Below, piece after piece: positions 62,301 to 64,000 of a stretch of DNA of 64,000 nucleotides. Each line of letters opens with the position of its first letter. The stretch's first letter is position 1. Origin of the DNA: Dromaius novaehollandiae (Eukaryota > Chordata > Aves > Casuariiformes > Dromaiidae); contig NC_088099.1 of NCBI RefSeq assembly GCF_036370855.1, positions 77,045,218-77,109,217 of the forward strand, written 5' to 3'. The position numbers and the translations under genes are program-made. The notes under the pieces are model-generated. The model ran no database searches. It was not told the DNA's origin and was given only the letters and a program-made list of their open reading frames with translations.

Positions 62301-63704
62301 ACAAGCATAGATGTGAATGATGTCTTTAAGAAAACACTGACACTGGCAGACAAGAGATGCTTTAACTTCAAAAGCTGAATCTTTGTGTCTGTTCAAAAAC
62401 CAAACAGCTCAGATTTATAACAGCAGTCTTCTGGCCTTCATAGGTCCAAAGAAGCACTTTGCACAGGGTTCAAGTTCTCTTAAATTTAAGAGATGACAGT
62501 TGTATTTTCAGTACTGTATTTGGGATAAAAATGGTAGTGAGTTTAAAAAAAGAGGGGATGGTTTATTTTATTAAAATTGCTTTTTGCGTGGATTAACTGA
62601 GATTTGCCTAGCTTTTGGGATCCTTGTTTGCTTTTTATACTGTCTTTATCTCTTAGGAAGGGTACTAAATGAATGTGGTTGACTGAATTGAACCTAGACT
62701 TTTGCACATAAATACAGTATGGAAATACTGTAGCTATCCATTCTCTCCTCTGCAGTGTTTTTCAGGTTGTTCTTGTTTAGACATGTGTGACTGCTGGTGC
62801 ACACATACTGTGTGCACACATGCATATAAAAGATTTCATGTTCAGTGTGTTTATTTGTACTTTTTTTTCTTAATTTCTTTTTTTAGCGGACATAGCTCAG
62901 AGATACAGGATAAGCAAATACCCAACCCTGAAGCTCTTCCGAAATGGAATGATGATGAAGAGAGAATACAGGGGCCAGAGATCTGTGACAGCAATAGCAG
63001 ATTATATCAGGCAACAGAAGAGCAATCCTATTCAGGAAATCCAGGATTTGGAAGAAATTAGTACTCTTGATGTAAGTCTTGATTTTCTTCCTTTAACATA
63101 TATTCATAGGGTTTGGGGTGGGGGGAGGGGATTAATTTGTGGAACATAATGTATTTGAAGTACATGTTGATATCGGGGAGGGAGGGTGTGGAGTTCCATT
63201 CGGAAGTGTTGTAAGCACTTCTTTTAAGCTAGCAATGAAACCAGATCATTATTTCCAGTATTACAAATTAATTCCAATATTAATAACCCTTTCAACTTCA
63301 TTAATTTTATCAGAATAACACCACTACTTATTTTACCTTTAAATCAATTGAAGTGAAACAAGATACTTTTATTATTCCTTCACTGGAAACACATTCACAA
63401 GAATGCTTCTAAATATTAAAATCTTTGCGTCTTTGTATAATGCATATTATTTACAAACAGAGAGGAAATAGATTTTGCCCAATAATTTAGTGTTGAGTGA
63501 ACAGCACTTCTGTATTTATCATCTTTGGGAAGTAATGATAGTTTTTGATAATTTGATATAAATTATAATTTAACCTTTGTTTTTACAGCGCAGTAGAAGA
63601 AATATTGTTGGATACTTTGAGCAAAAGGACTCTGACAACTACCGAACTTTTGAAAGAGTAGCAAATATTTTGCATGATGATTGTGTATTCCTGTCTGCGT
63701 TTGG
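23323..63704 (+). CDS. ERP44: ERP44 (endoplasmic reticulum protein 44), N-terminal half, six exons in window
   Basis: ERp44 is a soluble protein-disulfide-isomerase relative that cycles between ER and cis-Golgi. It binds client cysteines (IgM, adiponectin, Ero1) through a single-cysteine CRFS motif and returns them to the ER. Six exons splice in phase to residues 1-195 plus two bases of codon 196. Residues 1-29 form the signal peptide. The thioredoxin a domain follows, with NFYADWCRFSQMLHPIFEEA and the key Cys58. Exon 5 carries the conserved segment YRISKYPTLKLFRNGMMMKR. Exon 6 starts the b domain (GYFEQKDSDNYR). Length and numbering match human ERp44 (406 residues) without gaps. The remaining exons, including the C-terminal ER-retrieval signal, lie beyond base 64000. 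INVS is divergent upstream. Confidence 0.97.
23984..23997 (+). repeat. Poly-G run
   Basis: Fourteen consecutive G at the right edge of the CpG island, in ERP44 intron 1. It could form a G-quadruplex in RNA or DNA. Confidence 0.95.
30203..30218. repeat. T tract
   Basis: Sixteen T, about 20 bases left of the 3' end of the CR1 element. Confidence 0.95.
30239..31985 (-). mobile_element. Decayed CR1 non-LTR retrotransposon (RT remnant to 3' end)
   Basis: On the plus strand the low-coordinate end reads AAGGGACCTCTAAAGGTCAT, the complement of the CR1 3' terminus, so the element is in minus orientation. Its 3' region includes the familiar ATCTTGGTAGCCATCTGCTG (plus strand, near 30660). Upstream on the minus strand is reverse-transcriptase coding sequence: HGFRKSKSCLTN and DFNKASDTVSHSIL (31386-31078) fit the CR1 fingers/palm signature. 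The catalytic FADD box appears as FPDD near 30943-30954 in another frame. A pre-RT linker with a GSKRK-like segment lies near 31680. Frameshifts, stops and small deletions make it dead. The 5' end near 31985 is approximate. Confidence 0.88.
32895..32928. repeat. GT then TC simple repeat
   Basis: A short GT run passes into an interrupted TC tract, about 0.9 kb right of the CR1 element. Confidence 0.9.
39665..39688. repeat. T24 homopolymer
   Basis: Twenty-four consecutive T in ERP44 intron 1, the longest homopolymer I see in the window. Confidence 0.95.
41145..41194 (+). repeat. Perfect 25-bp tandem duplication
   Basis: The unit at 41145-41169, starting GTCACTAAACATATAGG, is repeated exactly at 41170-41194. 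Perfect identity suggests a recent event or an assembly slip. Confidence 0.95.
44724..44769 (+). repeat. 18-bp tandem repeat, 2.5 copies
   Basis: The unit AGCTACACCACGGGTATT occurs at 44724-44741 and 44742-44759, and its first ten bases again at 44760-44769. It lies in a block of different composition from its flanks. Confidence 0.95.
45918..46095 (-). mobile_element. CR1 3' end fragment
   Basis: The plus strand reads AATCATGGAAAACTTAGGTT at the start, then a GGAAGG...GATCATC block and CCCTGCTTGGAGAAGGGC. These correspond to the complement of a CR1 3' tail, its terminal hairpin region and the sequence just inside it. The element is therefore in minus orientation and truncated. The right boundary is uncertain because similarity fades. 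Confidence 0.7.
46936..47008 (+). CDS. ERP44: ERP44 exon 2
   Basis: The acceptor is TTTCTCTCTTTAG (AG at 46934-46935) and the donor is TTTTAA/GTGAGTAC. The 73-nt exon enters in phase 0 and gives VSWLVSPTRSEITSLDSGNI followed by DDIL and one base. It completes the signal peptide; cleavage is expected before EITSLD, as in human. It then begins the mature N-terminus. Intron 1 upstream is about 23.6 kb. Confidence 0.95.
47009..48977 (+). other. ERP44: ERP44 intron 2
   Basis: About 2.0 kb, AT-rich. A pyrimidine/C-rich patch lies near 48355-48390. Apart from the splice signals nothing is recognised. Confidence 0.85.
48978..49017 (+). CDS. ERP44: ERP44 exon 3
   Basis: A 40-nt exon with acceptor TTTCCTCCCAG and donor GATTG/GTAAGT. 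It completes Asn44 and reads NADVALVNFYAD plus two bases of a Trp codon. This is the first beta-strand region of the thioredoxin fold, leading to the active site. The Trp57 codon is split by intron 3, so the CRFS cysteine is the first whole codon of exon 4. Confidence 0.95.
49018..52144 (+). other. ERP44: ERP44 intron 3
   Basis: About 3.1 kb. It contains an unexplained protein-like minus-strand ORF at about 49099-49411 and a CCCCCT-type simple repeat at 52021-52059, ending 85 bases before exon 4. Nothing else is recognised. Confidence 0.85.
52021..52059. repeat. CCCCCT-type simple repeat
   Basis: Pyrimidine-only tract made of CCCCCT-like units, ending 85 bases before ERP44 exon 4. It may affect splicing locally, which is inference. 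Confidence 0.9.
52145..52260 (+). CDS. ERP44: ERP44 exon 4 (CRFS active-site exon)
   Basis: The acceptor is TTTCCATAG (AG at 52143-52144) and the donor is CACT/GTAAGT. The exon completes Trp57 and encodes residues 58-95, beginning CRFSQMLHPIFEEASNVI and ending ARVDCDQH. CRFS replaces the CXXC of ordinary PDIs. Cys58 (Cys29 of the mature human protein) forms mixed disulfides with clients, and Ser61 stands where the second cysteine would be. Length 116 nt, leaving phase 1. Confidence 0.97.
53327..53340. repeat. Poly-C run
   Basis: Fourteen consecutive C in ERP44 intron 4, followed by GCCCCG. Confidence 0.95.
57970..57986. repeat. T tract
   Basis: About seventeen T in ERP44 intron 4. Confidence 0.9.
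62887..63071 (+). CDS. ERP44: ERP44 exon 5 (rest of thioredoxin a domain)
   Basis: The acceptor is TTCTTTTTTTAG (AG at 62885-62886) and the donor is CTTGAT/GTAAGTC. The 185-nt exon completes Ser96 and encodes residues 97-157. It includes KYPTLKLFRNGMMMKREYRG, with the cis-Pro loop (YPT) typical of thioredoxin folds, and ADYIRQQKSNPIQEIQDLEE. It is nearly identical to human ERp44. Intron 4 before it is about 10.6 kb. Confidence 0.97.
63072..63588 (+). other. ERP44: ERP44 intron 5
   Basis: A 517-bp intron with canonical ends (GTAAGTC...TTTTTACAG). It contains a short G-rich stretch near 63113-63130. Nothing else is seen. Confidence 0.9.
63589..63704 (+). CDS. ERP44: ERP44 exon 6 (start of b domain)
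   Basis: The acceptor is TTTTTACAG (AG at 63587-63588) and the donor is TTTGG/GTAAGT. The exon enters in phase 0 and gives RSRRNIVGYFEQKDSDNYRT, then FERVANILHDDCVFLSAF and two bases of a Gly codon. This matches the start of the redox-inactive b domain of ERp44. It is the last ERP44 exon I can find in the window; 296 bases of intron 6 follow. Confidence 0.96.
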
Positions 63705-64000
63705 GTAAGTTTTTAAATGTATTGATTTCATTACTCCATTACTGCAATTATGTTAATGAATTATATATAATTTAATTGAAAGAACTCTTTTAATACTTTA
63801 ATTGTGTCAGAACTGAAGGAACTAGACTTTAACAGATCAGTACTCGGAGAGAAACCAGAGGAGGGGGGAGTAATCTTCCTAGTCTTAATGTGACTGAATT
63901 GTGAAATCTGACTCTGATTTACATTCTTTTCTTTTTTCTGCTCTTCATCAGTATAGTTTAAATGTAAAGGAGGAGTTTTTAGCGAGAGATTCTACTCGGT
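63705..64000 (+). other. ERP44: ERP44 intron 6 (partial)
   Basis: Begins with GTAAGT and runs off the right edge. The next coding exon, expected to start with the end of a Gly codon and Asp-Val-Ser, is not seen. Confidence 0.8.

Larger units (their letters stand above)
52261..62886 (+). other. ERP44: ERP44 intron 4
   Basis: About 10.6 kb. It holds a 14-base C run at 53327-53340, an AT-rich local repeat near 56765-56835, a T tract at 57970-57986 and an imperfect duplication with about 152-bp spacing near 59347-59540. No gene other than ERP44 is supported. Confidence 0.85.

Noticed and set aside
62702..63061. Plus-strand 119-codon ORF
   Set aside because: It reads through the intron and ERP44 exon 5 in the wrong frame; the 62949-63149 frame carries the real exon.
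1..64000. Prokaryotic-type systems, CRISPR arrays, tRNA or rRNA genes, intact endogenous retroviruses
   Set aside because: No direct-repeat arrays, tRNA or rRNA sequences, or retroviral coding domains were seen. The window is explained by two vertebrate genes and their introns.

Overview
The window is vertebrate nuclear DNA, most likely from a bird. It is AT-rich, has short exons with canonical GT/AG boundaries, one strong CpG island, few transposons, and those that can be recognised belong to the CR1 non-LTR family typical of birds and other sauropsids. Two genes are recognised from their spliced translations: INVS (inversin, ankyrin-repeat ciliary protein) on the minus strand and ERP44 (thioredoxin-family protein of the early secretory pathway) on the plus strand. 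They stand head to head, the same divergent arrangement as in human 9q31. From general knowledge this block is Z-linked in birds; the sequence itself does not show that.

Layout. 1-22.9 kb: 5' part of INVS, read right to left. Coding exon 2 (ATG at 16029) and coding exon 3 (7852-7686) are in the window; later exons lie beyond base 1. A probable non-coding exon 1 ends at 22929 with a strong donor. 22.1-24.1 kb: CpG island acting as a shared bidirectional promoter, with an ETS-type site between the two genes. 23.3-64 kb: ERP44 exons 1-6 (23323-23379, 46936-47008, 48978-49017, 52145-52260, 62887-63071, 63589-63704), encoding residues 1-195 plus two bases of codon 196: signal peptide, the CRFS thioredoxin domain, and the start of the next domain. 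The rest of ERP44 lies beyond base 64000.

Everything else is intron. It holds a decayed CR1 with reverse-transcriptase remnants (about 30.24-31.99 kb, minus), several smaller or older CR1 pieces, simple repeats, two small perfect tandem duplications, several inverted repeats, a candidate cryptic 37-nt exon in ERP44 intron 1, and an unexplained protein-like minus-strand ORF in ERP44 intron 3.

The two proteins have no known joint pathway: ERp44 retains client proteins in the ER-Golgi region, and inversin acts at the base of the cilium. They share a promoter region, not a function. I found no new multi-gene system. The findings are modest candidates, stated with their limits.
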